Source: Anaeramoeba flamelloides (lineage: Eukaryota; Metamonada; Anaeramoebidae). From it: a DNA stretch of 64,000 bases. Where the stretch lies: NCBI GenBank assembly GCA_027625915.1, contig JANTQA010000026.1:5394001-5458000 (forward strand), read 5' to 3'. A program made the translations under genes and the position numbers. The first letter of the stretch is position 1; each line of letters opens with the position of its first letter. Below the pieces are notes generated by a model. That model was given only the letters and a program-made list of their open reading frames with translations, was not told the origin of the DNA and did not search any database. Positions 13,098 through 24,573 of the stretch are shown here, in pieces.

Positions 13098-13159
13098 GTC
13101 AAATTAAATGAAAATCAACTGGAAGACTATTTATCAAGGAAATTAAAGTAAAATAGATA
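12348..13159. other. AT-rich spacer between MITEs
   Basis: No gene. It contains an (AAT)n microsatellite at about 13060-13096. Confidence 0.6.
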
Positions 13160-13356
13160 CAGTCGGTTCCACTTTTAAGATACAAATTTTCAACGAAATT
13201 TAAGGCACAAAAAATTCTCAAATTAAGGTACAAAAATTGTAATTTTTTTTTTTTACAATTTATTTTACTAGAATCTGAATTTTGTGCTTTAATTTGGGAT
13301 TTTTATTGTGCCTTAAATTTCGTTGAAAATTTGTGCCTTAAAAGTTGAACTGAATG
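13160..13356. mobile_element. TA-flanked MITE, CAGTCAG family, copy 3
   Basis: 197 bp, more diverged than copies 1 and 2: the left end is CAGTCGGTTCCACTTTTAAG and the right end AAAGTTGAACTGAATG, both next to TA. Internal pairing around AACGAAATTTAAGGCAC and GTGCCTTAAATTTCGTT is intact. Confidence 0.8.
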
Positions 13357-14332
13357 TATTATAAAAAAAAATGATAAAGGATAACCCAAAAAAAAACAAG
13401 TAGAAATGAAAAATACTTCAGAATATACCAGGAAAAAAAACACACATCAACTGAAAATAAAAAAAATAATCCACTTCATAAAGACCCAGTTTTCAAAAAT
13501 TCAAGAGCAATAATGTATTATAATAATAACAACAAATGGTTCAACTATCGATTAGAAAAAATACATAAAAAAGAACAATAATCAAAAGTATAAAAAATAA
13601 TTAATATTTTAATAGAAATAACGTATTCTCCCAAACTATCAATATAAATAAATCAATAATAAGAAAAAAATCTAAGCTATAAAGCAACAAGAAAATATCC
13701 ACCTAGAACCAAGTCAGAAAATACCCACAAACTTCTAAAACTTCAAAAAAAAAAAAAAAACAAGAAAAGGATCTAGATCTTAAATTACAATAAAGTTTTA
13801 TTTAAATAAAAACAGGATGTGGTTACAAACTCTTAGTCTCATATTTTTCCAATGAGAAATAAAACCCAAATATTTAGGGATTAATTTTTTTCATTTTTTT
13901 AAATTAAAATAAAGAAAAATAACTATGATATTTTTTTTTTAATTTTTATTTATTTTTTTGATAATTTACTAGTAAGAAACCGAATTTAACTAGTTTGTAA
14001 TATTTTTTTTTAATATATTCCATAAATTAAAATAAATAAAAAAACTCTTTTTTCTGTTTGTTTTTTTTTTTTATGAATTATTCAAAAAAAAAATTAATTG
14101 ACTTTTAAATTGTTTCTACAAAAAATAATAAAATATTCTTTTGAAAATTCATTTTTTCTGTTTGAATATTAAAGAAAAATAAATAAAAAAGATTCCTTTC
14201 CAATTGAAAAAAATGAAAAATGAAAAAGACTTTAAAATTTTCGATGATTCCTAGAATGTTAATAATTTCACTGATTTCTTCCATTTTTTTAATAATATAT
14301 TTTTCTACCATATTATTTATCGTGTATTTATG

Positions 14333-14371
<39 letters not shown>

Positions 14372-14620
14372 ATCGAATGACAAATAAATAGTTTTGTGTC
14401 CCATTTTAAAATAATTAGGGGCCATCTAAAATTAAGCCATTATGTTGGAGGTGTGGATTTAAACATTATCGAATTATACTAATTATCTCATGAGTTACAG
14501 AAGATCAATTAAATTTCAAATTATTCAGAATAGGAAAATTTATATGATCAGATTCTTAATTATAAATGGGTAATAAAAACCACAACTCAACCATTATTCT
14601 TCTAAATTAAGTTAAATCAA
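13357..14620. other. AT-rich spacer with microsatellite
   Basis: No supported gene. A (TA)n tract followed by GTATGTATGTA lies at about 14333-14370. The 106-residue antisense frame across it encodes the IYIYIY run of this repeat, so I do not call it. Confidence 0.6.
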
Positions 14621-15150
14621 AATCCAACTTCAAAAAATTTAAAACACCAAAATTCTATTTTTTCAAAAAAAAACTGATTTAAAAAATTCCAGAACAAATA
14701 CCAAATTAGAACCATTTGCTAATTTGAATGTTAACAATTATTTATAAATTTCAATACTCACAAATTAAAAAAATAATAAATGTTTAATATTAATAAATTA
14801 TTGGGGTGTTAAATATTTTGGAGAGAGAAAACACAAAAATTTTATATAAATTTTAAAAATTCTATTAGGAATATTGATCGATCAATGTTTAGATACTATA
14901 AACTGATTTTATTTGAGTTCTTCAAAAAGAAGAACTCAACTTTAACATAATATGTATTGCTGAAAAAAAAATAGATCGAAAGAAACAAGTTACATAATTC
15001 AAAAAATAAAATGCAAGGAAAACAAAAAACTAAAAAGACCAAAAAAGGATTTTCATATTTTACAAAAATCAAAAATATTTCCAATTTGAATGAAGTGTAT
15101 TATTGTGATTGTTTGGAACGTTTTAGCTGTGTTGAAAATTTTGAAATTGA
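14621..15150 (+). repeat. Dispersed 530-bp repeat, copy A
   Basis: Begins near AAATTTAAAACACCAAAATT and ends near TTTTAGCTGTGTTGAAAATT. The same sequence occurs at 19528-20060 and 34203-34736 in this orientation, and at 20709-21240 inverted. Landmarks shared by all copies include a GGAATATTGATCGATCAA-like string, GAGTTCTTC, and CAATTTGAATGAA before the end. It has no coding capacity and looks like one arm of a larger inverted-repeat transposon. Confidence 0.65.
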
Positions 15151-15414
15151 GTTTTATTTCAAATAAAAAAACTTTGAAAAAATCAAGTCTTATCAATAAT
15201 AGTTTTGATTATGGTTTTTACTATCAATTTATACTTAATAATTTGATGATGAAAAATTTCCTAATCTGAAAATTTTGAAATTTAATTGGTTCTTCAGGAT
15301 CTCAAGAGATTGTGGGTATAATTCTCTAATGTTTTTAAGTCCATAATTACTAATAATGGGTTTATTTTTGATGCTCCTTAAAACTTTAAAAAAAATGGAT
15401 AGGGCTTATCTTAT

Positions 15415-16061
15415 GAGAGATTACCAAAATTTTTCATATTAATTCCGCCAAACTATTTAAGGTTTAAAATACCTGAAATTTGAAAAAAGATAATCTGTAT
15501 CAGTTTTTAGAATATGTTTTCTTGGTTTTTCGCTAATCAATCTTGGGCTATATAGGAATGATAGTAGTGATTCAAAAAGACAATTATGGCCATTTATTTT
15601 TTTTTATGAAATTGGAAATGATGATTGATATATGCTAGACGAATAGATTTGAATGAAAGTTATTTTAGAATAAATTTAAATTTTGTGGGTAGTTGATTGA
15701 AAATTCTTATTACCCTTTTACTTCATTAACCAAATAGAAAATTTTTTAAACCCCCCAAATAAAATAAAGCCTAAATTCAAGATTTCAATTTTTAACCGAC
15801 AGACTTCTTTTTTTATAACATACCAACAAATATATTTGTCTTACACGATAAAATTCCAATTTCGTCAAAAAAATAAATTTGCCAATAATTTACTTTTTGA
15901 ATCATTATTATCCTTCCATATCAAGCACAAGATCTTCCAGTTAAGAGCCAAATTAACATGTTATCACACTCGACAAAAGATAATCTTTTTTCAAATCTGA
16001 GGTATTTTACACCTTAAACAGTTTGGCGGATTTAAATGAAAAACTTTTGGTAATCTCTTTT
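15415..16061. mobile_element. Palindromic element with AAGGTTTA ends, copy 1
   Basis: The core (15459-16015) has inverted ends of about 200 bp: AAGGTTTAAAATACCTGAAA on the left, and TCTGAGGTATTTTACACCTT on the right. In this copy the symmetry continues outward through CCGCCAAACT...AGTTTGGCGG to AGAGATTACCAAAA and its complement. It has no coding capacity. Other copies lie at 17061-17624 and 50588-51152, and a partial one may sit at the right window edge. It ends 150 nt before the ubiquitin-like gene. Confidence 0.7.
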
Positions 16062-16210
16062 AAGACATCTGAGGAACAAACAATTTCCACTTCGTTTCTC
16101 ACTTTTTTCAAACAGTTTGAATTAAATTTCAAAGTTACACCCTACGAATTATATTTGGACATTTTTTACTTTTTATCTTTTTGGACGTGACAAATTATCA
16201 AAAAACCCAA

Positions 16211-16495
16211 ATGAAAATCTATATCATCACTGAAAGTGCAAGAACAATAACCTTAGAAGTGTCTGAGTCAACAGAAATCATGCACATAAAATTTCAAATC
16301 ATGATTAACGAAGGCACCCCAATTGAGCTTCAAAAAATTGTATTTGATGAACTCGAGCTTGAAGAAAAACGTACACTCAAATCTTATAGTATTGTAGACA
16401 ATTCAACACTATATTTGTTTAGGTTAGAGCGGCAAGTAGGCGAAGCGGACATGACCGACGAACAAAAAGTATTTGAGACTTATCAAAATTTATAA
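16211..16495 (+). CDS. Divergent ubiquitin-like protein without the GG tail
   Basis: 94 residues, single exon, from the first ATG (CCCAAATGAAAATC) to TAA. The first 72 residues align without gaps to ubiquitin: TITLEV, a central helix (IKFQIMINEGTP), the KIVF strand, ELEEKRTLKSYSI and NSTLYL. In place of LRLRGG it continues FRLERQVGEAD and ends 22 residues later, so there is no diglycine to conjugate. Of the usual ubiquitin lysines only the buried K27 equivalent is kept. Leu8 and Val70 of the surface patch are replaced by Glu and Phe, and Ile44 by Val. It is probably a free-standing ubiquitin-fold protein acting by binding, or one exon of a longer protein with an N-terminal ubiquitin-like domain; no further exon was recognised. 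Palindromic transposon copies lie on both sides. Confidence 0.75.
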   Translation: MKIYIITESARTITLEVSESTEIMHIKFQIMINEGTPIELQKIVFDELELEEKRTLKSYSIVDNSTLYLFRLERQVGEADMTDEQKVFETYQNL

Positions 16496-17060
16496 AATTT
16501 GGTACAACAAAAATGTGAAGAAACTTTTTTGGTTTTAGAATTTTTTTTATTAATTTTTTTTTACAAATCTTTTCCAACTAACCAGGTAAAGAAAGTGATA
16601 CAAAACACGATCGTTTGAAGGCAAAATAACGTGTTCTTTTTTCAGTCTTTTTTCTTGTTTTTTTGAAATTTGATGAAAATGGATTTAAAAGCATTAATAA
16701 AAGAAAATCTTCCTCTTTTTTCTTTTTCTTTTTCTTTTCTTTTTTTATTGTATTTTGAACAGTCAGCCTTAATTACAAACACGAACTGTTTTGTGTAGTA
16801 ATGCCAAAAGAAATACAAGTCTTTTCAAAACCAACTCTATTTACAAATGTTGAAATTTATCAAGCAAAACATAAAAACAAATTTTTACAAAAAATTAATG
16901 TATTTAAGGATGTACACTCCATATTCACAATTGACACACATTAAAAAAAAACCTTCTTTTAGATGAGTTAAGGTGATAACATCTTATGTCATGGGCAAAA
17001 ATAAATTTTTTTTTGCAAAAAACAATACTTTTTTTTGTTTTTATTTTTAATTTCTGTTTT
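16496..17060. other. Spacer downstream of the ubiquitin-like gene
   Basis: No gene. T-rich, with a CTTTTT-type tract near 16710-16745 that may mark the 3' end of the ubiquitin-like transcript. Confidence 0.4.
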
Positions 17061-17624
17061 AAGGTTTACAATCCCTGAAATCTGAAAAAAGATTATCTTA
17101 TATCAGGTCTAGTGTATTGTTAATTTGGTTCTTATCTGATCGATCTTGTGCTTGGTATGAATTTTAATAGTGGTTCAAAAAGTCAATTATTGGCAAATTT
17201 ATTTTATTTTTTTTTCCAAAATCCGAATTGAAGAATATCAGATAAATAGATTGGTATGATGTTTCAGAATAAATTTAGATTTATCGGTTGTAGAAGAAAA
17301 TTTTCATTTTACTTTTTTGTCTATTAACTTGATGAAAAAAAATTATTTTTTTCAAAAAGATCCAAATAAATCAAACTTAATTAAAATTTTCAATCAACAT
17401 CAGACACACCACATTTTTTTATAAATTAACTTCCAGCCTATTAATCTTAGACTCTTCAATTCAGATTTCGGAAAAAAAAATAAAATAAATTGTCAAAAAT
17501 TGCCCAATTTGAACTACTATTAAAAACTGTACCAAGTACAAAATCATCAGATAATAACTAAAATTAACAATTCACTACACTCATTTCAAGATAATCTTTT
17601 TTAAATTTCAGGATTGTAAACCTT
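17061..17624. mobile_element. Palindromic element with AAGGTTTA ends, copy 2
   Basis: 564 bp. It starts AAGGTTTACAATCCCTGAAA and ends with the inverse, AATTTCAGGATTGTAAACCTT (split here as AATTTCAGGATTG and TAAACCTT). Both arms carry a shared inner segment with CTTATCTGATCGATCTTG. It has no coding capacity. Confidence 0.7.
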
Positions 17625-19527
17625 AAGGTTTACGTTACATGAATGGATAGGGGGGGGTATATATTTATCTTGTAATTACCAATCTATCTATATCTTATAA
17701 ATTCGTTCTATGACAAAATTCAAAAAAATCCTTTTAATAAAAAAAAAAGAATTAAACTTTCAAAAATTATCAAAAATTGCTTTTTTACTTTGCAAAAATT
17801 TAAAAGTCTTTTTATTTTTTTTCGGTATGTTGAAAATGATAAAACTTTTCTTTTATTTTCTTTATCTTATTTGTGAATAAGGGAATTTTCATAGTACCTT
17901 TTAAAATTTTTATAAGAAACAACTAAAAAGTTGATCGAAAATTTTTTTTGAATAATTCAAAAGAAAAAAAAATAATAGAAAAAGAATTTTTTCATTTACT
18001 TAACTTAATTAAATTATCAAAAAACTGATTTAAAATCATTTAATTTGAGTTTTTAGTAGTGGGAAAATGATATCAAAAAAATAAATAAAAATTAAAAAAA
18101 CAATATAATAGCTATTTATTTTTTTTGAAACATAAACTTTTTCTTTGAGAAAATTTAAGTAAATAATTCCAAATCAAATCAATAAGAAAGAGATTAGAAC
18201 TCTAAAAAGTTTAAGATAGCATTGTAGTTGTTGTATAAAGGTTTTGAGAATTCCTTGAATTATTTGGCAAAGTTTGGGAATTTTCTGATCTTCTTATTTC
18301 CAATTCTAACAAAGTGAATTAAGATGTATTTTACCAATAATTTTGTCTTTAAATCTGATATTTAAAGTTATTTATAAGTACTTTGAAATTTTTATTTACA
18401 ACGTTGTTTAATCGATAACACTGAAATTTGCCAATATCTCAATTTAAAACTAATTGAACACATATTTTGGTCAAAGTAACCAAACTACTTGTTCAATAAA
18501 AACTAAAAAAAAAGTGCTTGATCATTTGGGGAAAGTTTGGAAAAAGAATAAATTCCATTTCTTTATTAAAAACGATGTCTATTTACAAACATTGTTTTTT
18601 TCTCTTTTCGAAAAAAAAGCAATATCATTTTTAAAAAAAAAAATTTTGTTTGTTATCTTTTTTCTTCGAAAAAAGGAGAGAAGAGACCATTTATAAGAGG
18701 TTTTTGGAAAGGGGAAAAAAATAAAAGATCATTTAAGGAAAAAAAAAAAAAAAAAAAAACATTTTTTTTTACTCTGTCAAATTAAGAAATTTTCAAGTAC
18801 TGTTCAACACACTTCATAGTCAAGAACACCAAGAGATGCATGCAAATTTTTAAGTTTGATCGTTTTCTAGAATTGGCTGACAAACGGAAAATAAAAGGAT
18901 AGATAGATCTCATTGAATGGATTAAAGATCTAGTTTATCTCGAGAAAATTTAAACCAAGTTTTGTCACCGATGATAAAATTCAAAATTTAACTTCAATTT
19001 TTTCACTAAATATATTCGGAGAAAAGGATCCTTTGAAGAGTAGGTTCTTCAAAGTACCATTAAAAATAACAAATTACTTGTTTTTGTTAAATTTATTTGT
19101 TTGTTTTTTGTTTTGACGAGTTAGATCCCGAGTTAAAAAATAAATAGCATCTCATATTGTTTCATTTGTTCAACAATCACCTTTGATAATTCTTCGTTTT
19201 GGTTCTACTTCCAGACTCAAAATATGAGATTGTTCTAGTGCTAAGATGATATTAATCGTCGTTCTTCGAACTCCTCAATATCATCTTATGTCACTTCGAA
19301 TAATCTCATTTTTTTCGTTCTTCCAGACCAAACTCAGATTATAACAAGGAGATTGTTTCCAAACCAAAACAATAAACACAGTTATTTTTCGATATTTTAA
19401 TTTAAAACAATGAAAAAATGATCATGTATCTTCTGGATTTTATTTCTCATTGGAAAAAAATACAAACCAAGAGATTGTAAATACTTATTCTTTCTATTTG
19501 AAGAAAGCTTTACTTGAAGTTTGAAAT
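17625..19527. other. Spacer, partly less AT-rich
   Basis: No supported gene. A run of eight G lies near 17650, unusual for this DNA. The part from about 18780 to 19380 is richer in G and C and on the minus strand gives short protein-like pieces (DDIEEFEERR, NQNEELSKVIVEQMKQYE) separated by stops. It may be a decayed coding segment, but no family is recognisable. Confidence 0.35.
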
Positions 19528-20647
19528 CTAAACCCCAATTCAAAATTTTTAAAACACCAAAATTCTATTTTAGAAAAAAAAAAAACTTATTTGATCAATT
19601 CCAGAAGAAATACCCAATTATAACCATTCGCTAAACGGAATTGTTAACATTTTTTATAAATTTCAATACTAAAAAAACAAAAAATAAAAATTATTAATAC
19701 TAATAAATTGTCAGTGTGTTAAAAATTTTGTAGATAACAAAACAAAAAATGAATTGGTAAGTCTGTTTAGATTCTCTTTAAGGAATATTGACCGACCAAA
19801 GACTCAGAGACTATCAACTAATTTTATTAGGGTTCTTCTATTTGAAATAACTCAACTTTTCTATAATCTCAATTGAGAAAAAATTTACAATTGAACTAAA
19901 CAAGTTAGATAATTCAAAAAATGAAAGGAAAGCAAAAAACTAATAAATGAAAAACTGATTTTCATATTTGGCAAAAATCAAAATTATTTCCAATTTGAAT
20001 GAAATTGTATTATTTTGATTCTTTGGAACATTTTAGCTGTGTGGAAAATTTTGAATTTTATTTTCGATCCTTTTCTTGTTTTTTTGAAGTTTTAGGGTAT
20101 TTGTTCGTTCTGTTTGATTGTCTCTTTTTTTTGTTGGTTTGAAACTTAGATCTGTTTTTTTGTATTTTTAAAATCAATTGTAAGAGATTATTTGTTATTT
20201 CTATTTAAAATGTTTGCTTCTTTTTGAGGATTTTAACACTAGATCATAGTGATAATTAGGTTTATTATTATTATTATTATTATTATTCATTTTTAATATC
20301 AATAAAATTCACTAATTGATTATTATTATAATAATTATTTACTCTTTTTGTAGGTTTTTAAATTCAATTCATTTTTTTTTATGTTATTTTTTTGTTATTT
20401 TTTTTATTATTATGTATAAAGTGCAATCATTAATTCTTTAGATATTTTCTTCACCCCTTGAAAAGTGGAAAACAATATGTTTGCTATTTAATTATTTTAT
20501 TTATTGTTTTTGAGAGGATTGGGTTTTTATTTTCTTTTTATGTTACTAGGGCTTTTTTATTCATCTTTTTTTGGTGAGTCTTTATCAGTTTCTTTGGAAG
20601 GTCTATTTTAACCTTTAATTTATTTATAATTTATTTTACCGTTAATT

Positions 20648-20701
<54 letters not shown>

Positions 20702-21240
20702 AAACTAAAATCAAAATTTTCCACACAGCTAAAATGGTCCAAAAAATCACAATAATACAATTTCATTGAAATTGGAAAATAATTTTGATTTTTGTCAAAT
20801 ATGAAATTCATTTTTTAATTTTTTAATTTTTACTGTTTTCATTTCATTTTTTGAATTACGTAACTTGTTTTGTTAGATCTGTTCAATTTTTTTCAACGTT
20901 TGATATTTGGTTAAAGTTGTGTTCGTCAAAATAGAAGAACACAAATAAAATTATTTAATAGTCTCTAATCATTTGATGGATCAATTTTCATAATAGAATT
21001 TCAACAAATTTAGCAATGAATATTTTTGTTTTGCTCTCTCCAAAATTTTTAACACATGGGTGATTTATTAATATTGACAATTATTTATTTTTTGATTTTT
21101 GACAATTGTGATTTATAAACAATTGTTAACATATCAATTAGTGAATGCTTCGAATTTGGTATTTCTTCTGGAATTGATTAAATAAGATTTTTTTTTCAAA
21201 AATTGGGTTTTGGTGTTTTAAAAATTTTGAATTGGGGTTT
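19528..21240. repeat. 1.7-kb inverted pair of the 530-bp repeat
   Basis: The left arm (19528-20060) and right arm (20709-21240) are inverted copies of the repeat also found at 14621 and 34203; the outer ends read AAACCCCAATTCAAAATTTT and its complement. The 650-bp centre has a TTA microsatellite near 20265-20288 and a 50-bp (AT)25 tract at 20650-20699. It contains no transposase. This is the best candidate for a complete member of the family, with the single arms elsewhere being partial copies. Confidence 0.65.
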
Positions 21241-21348
21241 ATATATATATATATATAGATATATATATTTCAAACTTTTGAATTACTTTATAATTTTAAT
21301 GAAACTTGTTCCAAGGCTTATTTCTATCCTCTTATCACAAAAATAATA

Positions 21349-22379
21349 AACTCAATTCCAAAAAATGGGACACAAAAAAAAATTACATTAATAAAAATAT
21401 ACTCCAAAATACATGATATTGGAACATTAAAATAATAAAAGACCCGAAAATATTTAATTAATACTATTTATATATTTTATAGTAAATTTAAAATTCAATT
21501 CGAAAAATAAAAAAGAAAAAAGAAAAAAAAGTGTGCCTCTATTTTTTGGAACACGGTTACCAAAAAAATCCATTTTTATTGAAAGAAAAATTAATAAAAA
21601 ACTATTAATAGATTCAGCTTGTCTTTTGATAACTAAATCTATCGTTTTAAATATAGAGTTTACTAATTCTCTTAGGTTTCCCAACTCAAAGTATTTCATA
21701 CATTAGTGAAAATTTTAAAAATTCTTCTTCGTTTTTTGGTTACAATTTTTCAGTTTAGTATCCATAAATTCCCCATTGGATTTAAATCTTGTGGAGTTGG
21801 GGATCAAGGGTCCAGAAATTTACATCCCCGATTTAAGTAAGTTTGAGTTTTTTTTTTTTGAGGTATGTGTACAAGCTCCATCCTTTTGGAAAATCCATTT
21901 CAATTCACTATATTCTGAATTAGCGAGTTGAATTTCCTTTGATTTTTTTGATAATATCATTAATAATACATTCAGTATTCACACTTCCATTAATGATAAT
22001 AAGGTCTTTTTGTAGGCCATGTGTTCTAGCACCCCATATCATGATTTTTTTTCAAAAAATTTTTTCTCGATAAAAAAAGAATCTTTTTTCTTTTTGAGAA
22101 AAAAAAAAATTTTTTTTTGTGATCAGAATGAAAACTTTTAAATTTCATTTTAAAGTGATTTTGAGATTTTCGAAAAGTTTTGAAAAAAATAATACAAAAA
22201 AATCAAAAAAATTATTGAAAATCAAAAATCAAAAAATAATGAAAAAAATGATAAATAATTAACTTTAAAATTATTTACATTGATTGTTAATATCTAATGT
22301 TTCTATTTAAGAGTCAAATATCACTTTTCTTGGAATTAAATTGATTTTGAAGGTGTGCCCCAATTTTTGGAATTGAGTT
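21349..22379 (-). mobile_element. Decayed Tc1/mariner transposon with C-terminal transposase half
   Basis: 1031 bp, TA on both sides, inverted ends AACTCAATTCCAAAAAATGG and CCAATTTTTGGAATTGAGTT. On the minus strand the transposase catalytic half is readable in pieces: IMIWGARTHGLQKDLIIING, then FQKDGACTHTSKKTQTYLNR, then PTPQDLNPMGNLW, then LGNLRELVNSIF and an ending with NRVPKNRGTLFF. This order (MVWGA, catalytic D before HTSK, SPDLNPIENLW) is that of Tc1/mariner DDE/D transposases. The second catalytic Asp appears as the D of QKDGA. Stops and frame changes separate the pieces, and the N-terminal half is replaced by low-complexity sequence, so it is not functional. Confidence 0.8.
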
Positions 22380-24573
22380 TATTTTCAAATTTTTGGATCA
22401 AAATCATTATTTCAAATTTTGCAAATTTTAGTTTTACTTTTTCAAATTTTTGTTATTTCTTTTTTTTTTCTTTTTCTTTATTTTTTTTTTGTTTTTTCTT
22501 TTTCTTTTATTTTCTTTTTCTATTATCCTTTTTTTTTTGCAAAAGGTCCTGGGAAAAAAAATCTTCCAAAAGACACATAATAAATCATAAAATTGAGACT
22601 TTATCCTTAAATTGCCACCAATGAGGATATTTTAAAGTATAACAATTGATCGTTTTCTCAATTTTTGATATCATTATTTCTAGTCTATTTTTACACCTAA
22701 ATTTTGCTGTTTTATCATTTGTGTAATTCCAATGTTTTGAGAAATAGTTTGATTATATTTGTATTATATGTCTTCTTCGGTTGAATTACATATCTGTTCA
22801 CTGTAGAAAATATTTTTTTCCTACGATTATCGCTGATGATATAATATTTTTATAATAATAACCAAAATTTAAAATCTCAGATAATAATATTTTGTTGGTT
22901 TAGAATTGATTTTTTTTTTATTTATTATTGAAGAAGTGAAAATTAATATTGAAGGTCTGTGAATTAAAACTTATTTTTATTATTTTCAATATAGATAAAT
23001 TATGATTAATTTAAGGACTATCTGAATTTTATGTTCTTTAATTTTTTGGCGAATAAATCTTTTCCCTATTCCCCTAAAAAATGTCTAATAACTCCATATA
23101 AAAAAAAATCAAAAATTTGTGATATTTAAATTTCCTTTCATTCACAATTTTTTTTTAGTTTTTTTTTTTTTTGGATCATTATTTCATTTCAGCCTCAGAG
23201 AAATCCTTTCACTAAATAATTCAAAATTTAGATCTATTTTATTTGCCCGTTATGATTAAGGCCACACTTCTCTATCTTTAAGTATATTTATACTCCCACG
23301 TTCTAAATTTCAAAACACTTGAAATTAAAGGGGGTGGTTTTTTTATCATGAAATTTCGATTTTTGATACAGTGAAAATTACAAATTTGGGTAATCGGAAA
23401 AAGCTTTTAAAAACTAAATTTTTAGCAAAAATTCAACTCTTTAAAAATATTTCTTATATCTACATTTTTCAAAGTCAACAAATTCACTATGAGTCATAAA
23501 AGTAATATTTACTAAACACAAAATTAGGATAGTAATAAACATACCTTTTCTATTTATTAAGTAATCCCAAATTGAATAATTTGTTTTGTATTTATATAAT
23601 ATGATATTTTTTGCTGATTTCTCTGAACATTAAAGTGAAGACCAAAATAACAAAATTTTTTTTTTAAACTTTGAAATCCTTATTTCCTAAATGAGAAGAA
23701 AAGTTTTTCTATTTACTTTTAAAAAGTAGAGAACAAAACACTATTATTTGTCTTCAAAAAAGAAACCTCGACAATTTTTAAAAACAATTAACACTTTAAA
23801 ACATTGATTATTGCGGAGAAATTACAATAAATGTTTGGAAATTTCTACTTGATATACCATTTTGAAATTGTTTTATGTTCAAGCTTTTAATAAAAACATT
23901 TTATGAAGTCAAGTTATAAGAAACTCTGTAAAATCAGTTGTTCTTCAAAATATTCCTCGACCGTGACTATTTGATAAGAAACAGTTCGAATATTTATGAT
24001 AAGGGTATTGAACTAAAAATTTTATGAAAATTTTTTCGAATTTATCAGTATCGTTTTTCTGAAGGAATAAAATTTTCACAAAATATCTTTATCTTCTGAT
24101 CATACAATAAATGCTTATTTTTTATGAGACTGTTAAAACCCGAAACTTTTCTTACATTTCAAATAAATCGAATAAAAAGTTTATTCAGTTTTCTGGTTGA
24201 AAAAATAATAAATAAAAAAAAGCTTTCAAGAAAAACTCAAAGATCTGACATCAAAAAAGTGAAAACCAAAATATTAAACAAGATTTCTAACCAAAAACAG
24301 TTTGAATTTTACCAATATTGTTGAAAAAAATTGTTTTAAAAATGGTGTCAGGAAAAGTTTGTTCGATTTATTATTGAACGCAGAGTAATATGTGGCGTGA
24401 TACTTTACTCCTTTTTCTTTAATTCTCTTTACTAAAACAATTAAAGATTCATTTTACATGAAAAATAGATCAAATCGTAATTTATTTTTTCAAACTTTTG
24501 TCTCTTATTAAAACATTCATAATTTTTCTACACTTTACCAAAATTACAGTTGCACAAATTATACAATTTCTCA
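22380..24573. other. AT-rich spacer upstream of the PH/EF-hand gene
   Basis: No supported gene. The 89-residue plus-strand frame at 22355-22624 starts inside the transposon end and runs through a T/C-rich tract. Positions 24150-24295 carry a sequence repeated at 25320-25445 (see below). Confidence 0.5.
24150..24295 (+). repeat. Direct repeat, copy 1 (partner at 25320-25445)
   Basis: Shares AAAGCTTTCAAGAAAAACTC, AAAGATCTGACATCAAAAAA and GTGAAAACCAAAATAT with the second copy. The two copies bracket exon 1 of the PH/EF-hand gene. Its origin is unknown and it carries no recognisable coding sequence. Confidence 0.7.
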
